Assembly (NCBI GenBank): GCA_907165065.1
Contig: OU015539.1
Location: 15,592,816 to 15,656,815, forward strand
Length of the DNA: 64,000 bases
Direction of reading: 5' to 3'
DNA from: Caprimulgus europaeus
Taxonomy: Eukaryota; Chordata; Aves; Caprimulgiformes; Caprimulgidae
The notes under the pieces are model-generated. The model did no database searches and was not told the DNA's origin. It saw nothing but the letters and a program-made list of their open reading frames with translations. Shown piece after piece: positions 49,416 to 61,300 of this stretch (positions are counted from its first letter, which is position 1; the number at the start of each line of letters is the position of its first letter). The translations under genes and the position numbers were made by a program.

Positions 49416-50579
49416 AAATAATTTATGAGACAAAGAACTTCTATCACATTCCTCCTGGCACCATGAAGTTCTTCAGCTTGTGCAAATAAAGCACAGCCAG
49501 ATAAAGAGGCAACTGGGCACTGGTTATATTTTGGTTTGCTAGGTCTTTGTTACATTAGTAATGTCAGAAAAATTCTTTACCAGCTTGAACCCATTGTCTG
49601 GGCAGAAGTATCAGAGTCAAGGAAGAGCACTGCTTCAGGTCACTGATCTGAAGATCTGGATGGTGGGGTTTGAAGTTGGGCAGTATCTGCTGGAAGAAAG
49701 GTGCCAGCCTCCAGAATCTGATCACTCCATCCTACATCAGGCTTTGAAATGGTGACATCAGTGTGGACAAGCTATGAAAAACTCTGGGCCCAAATCTTCT
49801 GTTGGTGTAACTTTGATGTCAGTGCCACCAAACTCAGCAGAGAGATTTTTGACTGATCACCTATGAATGACAACACTCGAAGCTGCTGACCTTGAACCTT
49901 GCCCAAATGTTTTTTTGGCTTGGAAATGGTAAGAGTTAACCAGAATCAGAAAGACAGGTCAGAAATTACTGCAAGACAGCATTCCTCAGGGTATTTTGGT
50001 GCCCTTGCCTCCAGTCAAATCCCAAAGAGTGCAGAGGAATGCAAAAGTTGAAAAAATGTTGATTGAACTTTTCAAACTCGACAGAAGGGTCAACTGTTGC
50101 TTGGTTCGAGTCTCAGGTGAAGGCCAGGTACAGGTTTTCATCTGCTGGAGGAAGTTCACAGATACCTGGTTCAAACATAACGTCATGGCTATTGGGCAGG
50201 AGGGACAGTGAGGCACTGGACTCAGCTCAATCCTCATTGACCATCTGACTGCAACAGCAAAAGCACGTGGTTTAGCAAATCTCTCCCTCTCAGCACTTTC
50301 AGTTCAGCAAAGGGCTGAGACGTCAGTGGCCAAGCAGGGCCATGAGTCACCTGCTCACAGCACCGTGGCCAGGCAAAGACCCGTGACTCCAGCTACACCA
50401 TGCATGGGCACCCATGGGGAACATAGCCCCATGAAGGCATGAGGTTGGCATGGCTTCATCCCCCCACAAGGAAGAAGGAGGGCAGATGCCCAAGGCCAAA
50501 GGGCTGCTGTGAGATTTGAGGTGCTCTAGAAGGGCTTTGTGGTGACCTACTTGCCATGCCAACAAATCATCAACTCAGT
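49416..50579. other. Unique sequence, no gene seen
   Basis: A trace near 49790-49860 ('gggcccaaatcttctgttgg') resembles palindromic old sauropsid repeats but is too weak to call. No exon is supported. Confidence 0.45.
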
Positions 50580-50690
50580 CCTCTGTGCTGCTACCAGTTT
50601 TTTGTGTGACTTCAGGCAAGTCAGTCAGACCTCATTTTTTAAGAAGTCCTCAGGAGATGGTGGAGATAAATAAGCAGAAAATTGAGGCTC
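50580..50690 (-). mobile_element. Possible MIR-like CORE-SINE relic
   Basis: The stretch 'tgtgtgacttcaggcaagtc' followed by 'agtcagacctcatttttt' parallels the antisense MIR core (GTGACCTTGGGCAAGTCACTTAACCTC…). It is diverged. Confidence 0.5.
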
Positions 50691-53600
50691 TGAGATAGCG
50701 TGGAGATGAGGGAAGGATGCCACCTAAGTACAAAGGATGAGAGTTATGCACAAATACCCGTTCACCCATTTCAAGACAAAGCTAAGGGCCCTCCTCATCC
50801 ATGCACTTCTGAATTCACACAAATATCCTTCAGCAAATGCTGCTCACAGATAACCCGAGGTGCTCTTTAAATGGGTGTCTTGAGGAATATAAGCAACTCT
50901 TTGGGGTTGTTTTCCCTCCATTATTCACTCTCCCTGACACTTGGAAGAGTTTGAATTGACCAGAAACAGCAAGCAATGGCAGAGAGAGAGTTTAACCATT
51001 AATAAGGGTGGACAATGGTTAGGGTAGCTAAGTCCTCTGGTTATACCTAACTAGCCGGCTTCTTGTCTCTGTGTCATTGAGTTTTGGGGGTTTTTTTTCT
51101 GCAAGCTGTCCCTGGCTAAAGTCTTTTCAGGAGTTAATGAGCCAGAGGAGAGTCATCTTCCCCCCAGGCATGTTTTGAGCTTACAGTTCTCGCAGGTTTT
51201 CTTGGCTACCATGCACAGGAGCACTGCTGCAATCCAGGTTGTAAATGCTGGCTGAACATTGAAGGGCTGCACAGCTTGGAGGAACCCTGGCTTTCCTCTC
51301 AGCAGGGCATCAAGGAAGAGCTTTCCTTAGATCTAGGCCAAACCAGCTGGTGTTTGGGCAATGTCTGACTCAATACAACATGAGCTTCAGGTGTCATCAG
51401 AAAGAGACTTTTCAGGGCTACTGTAATGTACATCCAGCTGCTGTGGCTGAACTCAGTTGAGGGCTGTTGGGGGCATAGACACTTTGCAGCCTCTTCTCCC
51501 ATTCTTTGCCTTCACCTGGATCAGTCTCTCCTGGGTAAAGGTCTCAGAGTCCTCACACACAGGAATGGCTGATCCTTTGGCTGCCTGGCCATGGCCACAT
51601 GGGAAGGACAGCCAGCAAAGCTGCTCACAGCAAAACTTTCCTTGTGACTGCCCCGGTTGCTCAGAGAAACCCATTCATAAACATCCCAGGATCCACACAG
51701 TAACACTCCTTTGCACTGAAACCTGGGTTGGTTTGTTCTTCAGCCATCTGTTTAGGATTCTCAGCCTCTTAATAAAAGAAGAATAAAAAAGGTGCCGTGG
51801 TGTGCACCTGATGGATTGTGTTGGGGTTGATAGTGGCTATATAATAACAAGAGCAGAGGGAGCATGAGATTCATTGATCAAAAAACCAAAAATAAATCCC
51901 CAACCTTCTAACACTTCTCAGAAAGGAGGGATAGGGGTGGGAGGGAGAAGCTGGGCAGCTCTTTTGGAGTTGTCACTAGAAATTAGCATTTTAAGGAGGG
52001 GTCAGAGTTTGTGGTCGGAGAAGTGACTTTAACCAGTTCGGGTCTACTGCCTTTCTGCCTTTTGAGTAACATGTAAGCAGCTTTGAACACTGACAAAAAC
52101 AAGTTTTCACTGAAGTCAGCACTCTCAAGCTCGTGCAAAGCTGAAAGAGGGAACTGCAGGCCAGTTTTTCCTTCTCCCACCAGCAAGGCCACCAGCTGAA
52201 TCCTGACCTCAGCATGCTTTTGATAGGTGGTAGCTTAAAAGCAGGAAGGACAAGGACAGGAATATGAACACATCAAGAGCCACCAGAATCCTCCTCTCAG
52301 ATGTGAATTGAAACCCATAACCAACCTTTTCAGAAATTCCAGCAAAGTTCACACCTCTGACACGGTCCATATAACCTGGGAACTTTTAAATAAACATCCT
52401 GAGTTTTGAATTGCGTAGAAGACTGGGAGCACCTTCACTTCTTGCTCAGATACCATGTGAGACTTGCAGCATTGCCAGGTAGGTGAAAAAACCACCTTGG
52501 TTTAAGCTGTAAACAGTGTATGACCTGGTAAAGGCAGGAGTCATTCAAAGGAAATGCATATATGGGACATAAAGCAGTTTTGTTGTGATCTTCTTCATTG
52601 ACCTTGACCTGTCATGAGGGATGCTCTAGATTCTGGCCAAAACCAGTTGCTATGAGAATTGCTTTCCAAATTTTTGAAAACTTTGTTCCCAACTTTTGTG
52701 CGAGCCACAGATCTGCTCCTGCTCTCGTTGGTGTGGCTGGACATGGTTGTGTCCTAATGAGATGGAACTTGGGAAGTTATGCTTAAAATGCAAAGGGTCT
52801 GATAGAAATTACCCCAAATTGGGCTCAGAAAGGAGAAGAGTGAGCAAGCCATGCTCCAGGGCCTCATGTAAGGCACTTCAGATCCCTGCAAAACCTAAGA
52901 AAGGAGCACTCAGAGGATTTATTAATACAGGAAAAAGTCTCAATCTCCTCCCCTCACCACCCTAAAATACAATTATATTTTAAAAACAGTTATCAGCACG
53001 GAGACATTCTTCATGCCTAGTGTAAAATCCAGCATTTCCCAAGTGGCAGCTGAAAACATGCCCTATTTTTGTCACACAGGTCTCAACCTGCTTAGCAGCT
53101 GGATATGAGGGCGAGAAGAGCTCTAGCTCTGATTCAGTATGTGCATGCATCGCTACGAAGCACAGCATGAGGGCAAAGAGCTTTGCTGCTTGGTGAATAA
53201 TCAATAGACTAAGTGGGAAACTCTGTTTCCCAATCCTGTGAAAACTTCCAGAATATCAGAAATGTTTTTTTTTTTCTCTTTTCTGAATCAGGACAAAGCC
53301 AGAACTTGGAAAAACTTTATCAAAGCCTGAGTTACAATGAGTATTTCCAGAGAAGATCAATGGCAACAAAACATTTCAGTGTTGACCTTTCCCAACTTTT
53401 TTACTCCATATTTACTGTATTTGTAGTACTATTACTAAACCTAAAATATTTTTGGTGCAGGATTCCCCAGAGCTGAAACCACTGACAACAGACAATTTGC
53501 ATTTGCTGATACCAAAACTCCACTTTTGGTTTGTTGTTTTTTTTTCCCCCACAGGGAGTTTTGCTTTGGAGTAAGTGGAACATTCAGGTTAAAAAACTGA

Positions 53601-53729
53601 AACTCTTTCAAAGGGAAACTCCTGACCATATTGAAGAATGAGATCAAACCAGAGCCCTGCAGCTTGCACACTGAATTAGCCTGCAAAGGTTTGTTTCCAC
53701 ACACTCCCCTGGGCAGGAGTAGCACACAC
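50691..53729. other. Unique sequence, no gene seen
   Basis: Short T-runs near 51090, 53264 and 53537. No repeat family or supported exon. Frames up to 115 codons lack domains. Confidence 0.5.
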
Positions 53730-54007
53730 ACAGAATCCCAGAGTTGCTGCAACTGGAAAAGCTCTTTAAGCTCATCGAGTCCAACCATGAACCCAACACT
53801 GACAAGTCCCCAACTAACCCATGTCCCTCAGCACTGTGTCTACACCACTCTTCAATCCCTCCAGGGATGGAGACTCCACCACTGCCCTGGGCAACCCCTT
53901 CCAATGCCTCAGAACCCTTTCAGCAAAGAAATTCTTCCTCACATCCCATCTCAACTGCCCTGGGCACAACTTGAGGCCATTTCTTTTTGTCATCCCTGCA
54001 ACTTACT
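53730..54007 (-). mobile_element. CR1: CR1 LINE 3' fragment
   Basis: Minus-orientation CR1 whose plus-strand left edge reads cacagaatcccagagttgct and whose right edge reads 'cttgaggccatttctttttg'. Base for base it closely follows the reverse complement of the copy at 247-552, including non-consensus blocks such as 'tgaaagggttctgaggcatt'. Both are therefore the same subfamily. Confidence 0.93.
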
Positions 54008-55079
54008 CAAGATGCTGGTGGAGGGACCTTAGGAAACTGGGACTGTTTCTTGGCCAGAGCAGACAGATTTTGTGCTGCAGAGGTGGAAGCACATGCAAAA
54101 TGAAAGGCAAACACCAGCTCCTTCAGCCATGGCTCTGCATGGACCTGGCAGGGCTGTGGGATCTGCCCCTCCAGTGTCTGCTGGCTCCCTGGCAAGTGGC
54201 TATGTGTGGACCCATCTCCTACACCAGCACACCCAGGGAGGCTTTCATTTGCCCTCTCTCCCCTACTAGCCACACTTTGGGCAGGCAGAAGGAGCTGGGG
54301 AATGAGCTGAAATACCTCTTTCCCCACACTGTGATGTTTGCTGCTGCCGTCTGGTCCTGTGGGATAAAACACAACACAAACAGCCAAACCTGCTCCGCTC
54401 GCTTCCTCCCTCTGGCAGAGGAACGAGCTCAGCACATCCCGCAGCCGCAGCCAAATCCCGCAGGGGTAATTTAATCACATTCCTGCTCCGCCTGCCTCAG
54501 TTACCCCACTTGGATATGTTATGTCTCTGCATTTCCTGTTGCAGCATCCTCGGCATTCCCCACTGTGCTCCCAGCCACGTGGCTCCTCCACCTCCATCGC
54601 TGCCCAGGACTCCTCACTGGCTCACACAGAAGATGTCAGAGGCAGTGGGACACATCCCTGGGACAGACAGGTAAAAGCTCCTTCAGATCTATTCAACCCA
54701 GGACATCTGAACCACAACAGATTCAGGGGTGTGCAGGTGTTTGATTTTCACCTTGGGACCATATTGAGAGAAGGACTTTAGATTTAGGATTGTTCTTAGG
54801 GGATTGACAGGACCTACCAAGTGGGTGATTCCCTCCCCGTGAAGTTTGCTGTCAGAAGTTCAGTGAGAGTTTTAGAACACAAAACTCACGAGTGCTGAAA
54901 GCCACTGTAAAAAACACCTCCTAATGAGCAAATTAACAGCAGATTCCCAGACCTCATCAGCCAGGGTTCTGCATGCGACCCTAAATGATGGAAAAATCTA
55001 TTTTAAGAATGTTCAGGGAACTTCTCAAGATGTGATACTTTTTTTTTTTCTTTTTTTTTTTTTTGGTGCACTGCTGCAA
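54008..55079. other. Unique sequence, no gene seen
   Basis: A 217-codon plus-strand frame starts in the antisense CR1 and runs into this stretch. It has no domain and is treated as chance. A T/C run lies at 55039-55064 directly before the next CR1. Confidence 0.5.
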
Positions 55080-55153
55080 GCTCATGGCAGGGGGGTTGGA
55101 ACTGGATGAACTTTAAGGTCCCTTCCAACCCAAACCATTCCATGGTTCTATGA
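55080..55153 (+). mobile_element. CR1: CR1 LINE 3' tip
   Basis: Very short CR1 3' end: 'ggcaggggggttggaactgg', 'atgaactttaaggtcccttc', 'caacccaaaccattccatgg' and tail 'ttctatgaa'. It is preceded by a 26-bp T/C run, which is upstream of the 5' truncation point rather than a poly(A) tail. Confidence 0.9.
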
Positions 55154-56904
55154 AGTACAACCTCTGCTTGGTACCCAGAGTCCAGACACACAAGGCACTG
55201 AAAGACAGTGGGTAGAGGTCTTGTTGGGGAAGGGTGAGAGATGAGACTACCTTTGGAAGCACCCACTTTCAGCCCATGGGTGGAAATATATGAAACAGAA
55301 AAAGCTTGATTTTCAAGATCCAACTGATCTGTATTGTCTATTTAAATATGTGGGTGAACAAGGGAGCAATTCACAAGTGGTTGGGGTAAGAGCTGGGATA
55401 TGGTGAAAATCAGGGCATGGGACAGAGTGCAAAGGATGCCTTCAATTATGGTATTCTTTGCCTGTCTGGCTGTAAAAGTCACATAGGCAAAATACATTAT
55501 CTTTATTGTTATTAGTAACTTGCAAACTGTCAGATGTTTTTTTGCATTAGAATTTCCAAAAGTCCTCAAATCTGTTCACAAAATCTTCATCATTTGCTGG
55601 CTTTTTGCTTGTGTGGTTACATCTGGTCCTGGGGCTGCATCCTGTGGGCAGGGCTGAGCTGGTGGGCAGGCTGTCTCTCCTCATCCCATCCCCACAGAGG
55701 ACTCTGGTCTCATTTTTGTGCTGCATGGATGCTGGGAAGTGCAGTGACATTGCCTTATCCTGGGAACATGCAGGAGAGTGACGTGTTGGAGGCCACAGAG
55801 ATGCTCCTTGGACCATCTTCCACCACTGCAAATGTAGTAAATGGGTTTAAAAAGGGGGGAAACAGTCAAATGGAGTGGATAGAGCAGGTCTGGCTTAAAC
55901 AAGGAAGATGCAGCTCAGTCCTAGCTACCCTTGGCATCACTGGAGGTAGCCAGGGTCAGGAACATGAAGATCATAAAAAATATTGGTCAGCAAGAGGAGG
56001 GACCCCACTGCTTGGCTCCTCTTCCCTCCCCTCCTGCTCCTGTTTGCACAGTCCCCATAAGGACACACCTCCCTTGGCCCATCAGACTTTGGACTCGTGT
56101 GTGTGCTTTGGTCACCAAGTTCAGAGCCCAAAATTAGAAAGAGGATGAAAAGAAAACAGTTTTCTGACACAGCTCAGCTGGAATGAAAGCGCTTCTGCCA
56201 CCCTGCCTGACACCCTGGCTGGGGGGAGCACCCGCCGGGTCACAGCCCCCTGCCCAAGCAGGCACCCAGTCTGTCCCATGAGCATGGGAGCACTAAAGCC
56301 CAGGGGAACCCTCACTGCTGAGTCCATCTGCTTCCAAACACCCTGCATCCAAGCCACAGGTGACACTGTACCCTTGTCGATGGGGTGGTGCCACTGTGGG
56401 GTGTGCAGCTACATCACCTGCTTTCCCCACTGCTCTGCTCTTCCCCCACTTTCTCTGCTCCTGGCTACTTGGAGTAGCTGGGAGACCTGTAAAAAAAAAA
56501 AAACCAGGCAAGGTAGAAGTAGGCAGAATAACCTGCTCCCAAAATCACTGTGAGGTTCCTGGTCTCAGAACTGTGCTAACACTGACAATCCCAGAGCTGT
56601 AAACTGCAGGAGAGGAATGGCTTACCTGCAGCGTGAGTTCACCTGAGCAAAGACCTGCTGCATGGGAAGGAGCTGTCAGGGAATTACAGAGAATCAAGAT
56701 GTGTGTTGTGTATCCCTCATTTCAAGTTGCCAAGCACAAGATCTAAAAAGATCAGATGTGCAGAGGTTGTCAGCCTTTGGGGCTGGACCTGGGGCCAGCT
56801 GAAGCCATACTGAAGATGCATCCAGAACTGGAAAAAAGCTAATTGGGAAAATGGAAATTGCTATGACTCATGCTGGGTATCAACATGAGTGGTTACACTT
56901 TGCT
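55154..56904. other. Unique sequence, no recognised gene
   Basis: A 204-codon plus-strand frame at 55534 has no domain. On the minus strand an open 47-nt segment lies near 56675-56629 between a CTGACAG acceptor and a GCAG|GTAAGC donor. It is too short to call alone. Confidence 0.45.
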
Positions 56905-57025
56905 GATAATCTCTTGGAACCTCATTTCCCCCACTATGAAATTAGGGGGATAGTTGGCTCTTATCTCACAGGTAAGCCATGAGATATATTCATTAAAGTG
57001 TGGGTAGTATTTGTAAAGGATGCAG
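56905..57025 (-). mobile_element. MIR-like CORE-SINE relic
   Basis: The sequence 'ggaacctcatttcccccact', then 'atgaaattagggggatagtt', 'cttatctcacaggtaagcca' and 'atattcattaaagtg' parallels the antisense amniote MIR (CCTCAGTTTCCCCATCTGTAAAATGGGG…CTCACAGGG…). The order of all four blocks is kept. The copy is ancient. Confidence 0.7.
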
Positions 57026-58352
57026 ACACGAGGGTGAGACCATCACAGAAACACCCAGAAACTAAAGCCTAAGTTAAGACAATATTTTCTAAGTGGGAGA
57101 CATCGATCTTGTGACAATGTTTAGTTACAATGACTTTTATCTCTGCCATGCCAGTCAAGCCACTTAGTCATTGCGTTTGATGGATGTTGGGGCAGCACGG
57201 CCACAATTGCTCATTGTCAGGCTGATACAGAGGTCACAGGCTTTGCTAAGCTTTGGCTCAAAATCCAAACCAGCCCCTGTCACGTCTGTCAGGTTTAAAA
57301 GAATAAGAAATTTACTAATTTAGCTTTGGTGTTGGGTAGTAGCTGGTGCCACTTTTATCTTTTTCTCCTGAGAAAATAAACCCAACACCACCATCCCCAC
57401 TGCAGCACGGCGATGCTGCAACACGCTGTTAATCTTCACAAGGTGAGAGGAAGGCTTGGGGGGAGGTGAGGGAGGGCATGGATTCATGGGTTGACTCAAA
57501 GGCTCTGCAACACCTCCCTTGCCAGAGTAGAGACAACTTTGTGGAGGTGCCCTGAGCTTTGTGAGGGGTGGTGATGCTGGTGAACCAGACCCTGGATGCT
57601 TGCCGGAGCCTACCACAGCTGCAGCTCAGTGGTGAGGACACAGTTATTGCAAGGACAGGAAAAAAAAGGGATCCCTGTACTGTGGCTCACCCTTAATCCT
57701 TTAAAGATCAGTGTGCAGCCTCCACGCTAACTAGCCCAGATAGTTCAGGAAAGGTGCAAGAAGCAGGCACAGATGTAGCACCTCTGATCCTAGTTGTTAA
57801 AACCAAAATATAATGTCATTAAAATTCCCTTTCCCAACTTTTGTTAACATTTGCTATCAGGAAGTTGTTGGTATCACTGTTTCCTACACCCCTCCCCGTC
57901 CCTTTTGAATCTAGCTGTGTTCTTGGAGGAGCCCAAGGCGACTGCTGAACCACACCACATGTCCAGATCAGAGATGGACAGAGAGGGGTGAGGATGAAGC
58001 CGGAGGAGAGACGATGGGATAGGGCAGATGGGAGGCTGGGGCTGATGAGAAGGTACGAGCGTGGCAGAGACAGAGAGAGCACCGTGGACTTTATTCTTTG
58101 GCTGTGGGAACATCAACATCAAAATCTCTGCTTGGATCTAGATTTGTTGACACAAAATCCACTGCCTGCACGTGGTGGGGGGGGTTGGAAACAGTTTACC
58201 TGTTACATTCCCAGTGCTATCTCAGGAACATAACTCCACGGGCTGGAGCAGTTGTAGTATATCTGCCTGTCTCTTATCTAATGTGTAACCTCCTGGACTG
58301 AAGACATAATGTACTATCTATCCTTTCTGTGATAAAAATAAAGCATATAAAA
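57026..58352. other. Unique sequence, no gene seen
   Basis: No repeat or exon recognised. A run of eight G lies near 58172. Confidence 0.5.
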
Positions 58353-58372
58353 ACACACACACACACACACAC
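58353..58372. repeat. (AC)n microsatellite
   Basis: Ten AC units. Short but perfect. Confidence 0.95.
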
Positions 58373-61300
58373 TCACAATCCCAGGCCAAAAATTCCCTTA
58401 GGGGAACATACTGTGACTAGATAAGAAGGTACTCGCTGGCACGTAGTTACCTCTTCGCTTCCTAACTGGGACACTCAGGGAAAGGGTCGAGTTGGGGCTG
58501 GTGGGGGGCCATAGGAGGAGATGGGGGAGAAAGAGACGTCATGGGAGGGATGGCAAGGGGAAAAGAAAGTGCCATGGAGAATGACTCAAGGAAAAAGAAG
58601 TCAAAAGCAGTCTGAGCTCATTCAGTTTAAAATCTGAGCTCTTTGGGACTGTGGGCAGCAAACCCTGCCCTGAGGGACTGAACAGGGGGTCTTTGGGGCT
58701 CAGAGCATCAACTTCTACACAACATAAAAATAGCTCCTGGAAAGCTCCTGGAGGGTCAGCACGTGTGTCATGCGTCACACTGCACACTACGACTTCCTGA
58801 AGGTCAACCTTCCTGATGGGAGCGATCTGGTCTCTTCTGGGGACTGATTTTTCCATCTCTCCTTTGCCACTGATTCCCTTCACTGGCCCTGAGCAAATTT
58901 CCTCATTACCTGATTGCAACATCTTCTGCTGAATGACGGGTCTGACTTGCATCACCTCCCAGGCACGCGGGGAGGCTCTGCCACCAGGTCCTGCGAGCTG
59001 CGTCCAACACGTCAGAGGCTGGTGGGACTCAGGAGATGCTGAAGGAAAGAGAGATTTGAAAGAAAGGTGGCAGTGGAAGAGAAAGGAAACCAGAGGCTCA
59101 GCACCTCTACAAACCAAGCCTTGCTGGAGCCCCCAAAGCCCAGGTTAGCACCCAGGGTCACCAAACACAAACCCACCGCTCAGTTTTTCACTCGCTTCAG
59201 GTTCTCTTTGTGTATCTAAAGCAAAACAAAGGATGGTGGAGAATTGCAATTGTGTTCAATACCTACAGTCAGTATTTACAGAGGAGCTTAAAAATAGTCA
59301 GAGCCACACCAGTGCTTCCTATCAACACCTTCTGCTGGCTCCACAGTTTGGCAACAAGCAGCAGTCCCCACGCCGTGCTCCTGTACCACCCTGCATCTAG
59401 CAACCCCCTCAGATTCCTCCCTCCCTCAACCCTTCTTGCCCTCGAGAACCTTCAGAGAGAGCAATCTGAGAAGTCAAGGTGATAACCTGGGTTGTAGCCT
59501 GTCTCCACCTCGATGCTCCCAGTGTGGGGAAGCCAACGGCGCCGGTACCCCGCCAAGGATGTGTTTGACAGGCGTACACATGGCTCAGCTGGCAGGAGGC
59601 TGCCGACAGCCCAAAAGATCACCAACCACAGGCATGGATGTTTGGAAAGGTTTTCACAACTAACTGGCTTAGCCAGTGGAGTAAAACACATATTTCTCAA
59701 AAGAGGGCATCTCACTTTCCCTTTGATGGATGGGCTCGAGTCTTGAGTCATGTTAAAAATCTAAAATTTATGGGAAGCCCAAGCACTTTAGACAAACTCA
59801 AAACTTATTTTTACTTTAGTCTCTTTGCAATATTTTTATGAAAAAGTTAATTCAAATTTCAAGAACTGTGCTAGGATGAAGTAGCAAAACATTTGGTTCT
59901 GCAAATGTCAATATTACATATTTGGGCATTTTCTGTGTTTGTTTGGTTTTCATTTTGTTGTTTTTTTTTTTTTTTTAAACAAACAAAACAAAACACTGAA
60001 ATTTATACTGGCTTTGCCAAAAATGTCAGCTCCAGCAAAATGACATTTTGCAATGAGAAACTGTTTTATGCTGTTTTCCACCCTTTTTGCCGACTGAACT
60101 CTTCAGAAAAAGCCTCTATCCAGGTTATACTGGGAACAAACCCGTTGTGTGCACATGCAAAACCACCTCAGGCTGTTGGTGCCTGCACGGGGACCGGCGC
60201 GTCAGGAACACGCGGCCCCTGCTCAGGGAGCCTTTGCCCGCGACTCACTCGTGATGAGTGAAGGAGCCTGTGGCCAGCTCAGGGAATAAGTTCAAGCATC
60301 CTCTGTCTCATCTACATGGACCAGCCTTCATGGGAGGGAGATGCAGCCATTTACACCCACGCCCTGCGATGAAGCCACCCAGGCAGTGGACCCTTGGGCA
60401 GGGCCAAATCCGCGCTCGCCCTGGGCACTCGGGCAGGAGGCTGTGAGAAAGGACAGCTCAGGGGCAATCATTAACACAGGTCGCACTGCAAACACCAGTC
60501 TTCAGAACGTCTGAGCCAGTGAAGCGTACTTCCCATGGGAACTCTTAGTCCTGGCTAACTTGAGGCAGGACCAATTAGAGTAGGCAATAAATACACTTAG
60601 CCTGCTCGGGAAAATACATCTAAAGCTGTTTATACACATTCCTTTGGACCAGTCAGCAACAAAAACGTCCTTACAGCTGTTCCCTCCTTCCATCTCTCTG
60701 TGCCACTTCAGAAATAAAACTTGCTGGCCTCACCTAACCCTGGCTGGGTTTACTCCTCTTCACTCCCAAGTCCATCAGGTCTCGTGTCCCACCAGCCCCT
60801 CAATTCGTGACCTTCTTGAAGAGTCCAACTGTTGTGTTTCTTCTGGCTCCCCTTGAGGCTTTAGTAACGCAATAGGAGCCAAGAGGAAAAAGGCTTGCCT
60901 GTGTCCTTATCACTGAGGAGCTGATACCTGGTACCAAGTCACCTTCATCACCTCCAGCCACCTTCGTCATCAGGTTGGGGCTTTGCGTAGGTAGCGCGCT
61001 TAATCGGTACTAATGGCGTGTTGAGAGCCACTGCCAAGGCAGTCATCGCCGTGGGGACTGCTATCTCACAAGGATGATCTCAGGTGATGGGGTCGTGGCC
61101 ACAAGGAACAGGGAACTCAGATCTCATGTCCCAGACCACTGCCCTACCCACAAGGTTGTTCCTCTTCCTCACTGATACCACGGTTGAGTCGATCCACGTG
61201 TCGCGTGATCGGTCACATCAGCCACATGGCACTTGTCCCATTTTTCAGGTGGAGGACTGAGCCTTTTGCAAGAGGAATCAGTTGAGTGACGTGGTTATGC

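Noticed and set aside
55534-56148. 204-codon plus-strand open frame
   Set aside because: Cys/Ser/Gly-rich with no domain, no splice context and overlapping open frames on the other strand.
56629-56675. 47-nt open segment between acceptor and donor on the minus strand
   Set aside because: Too short, the acceptor tract is mediocre, and there is no partner exon.
58539-59117. 192-codon minus-strand open frame
   Set aside because: No domain, no convincing acceptor or donor, and unremarkable composition.
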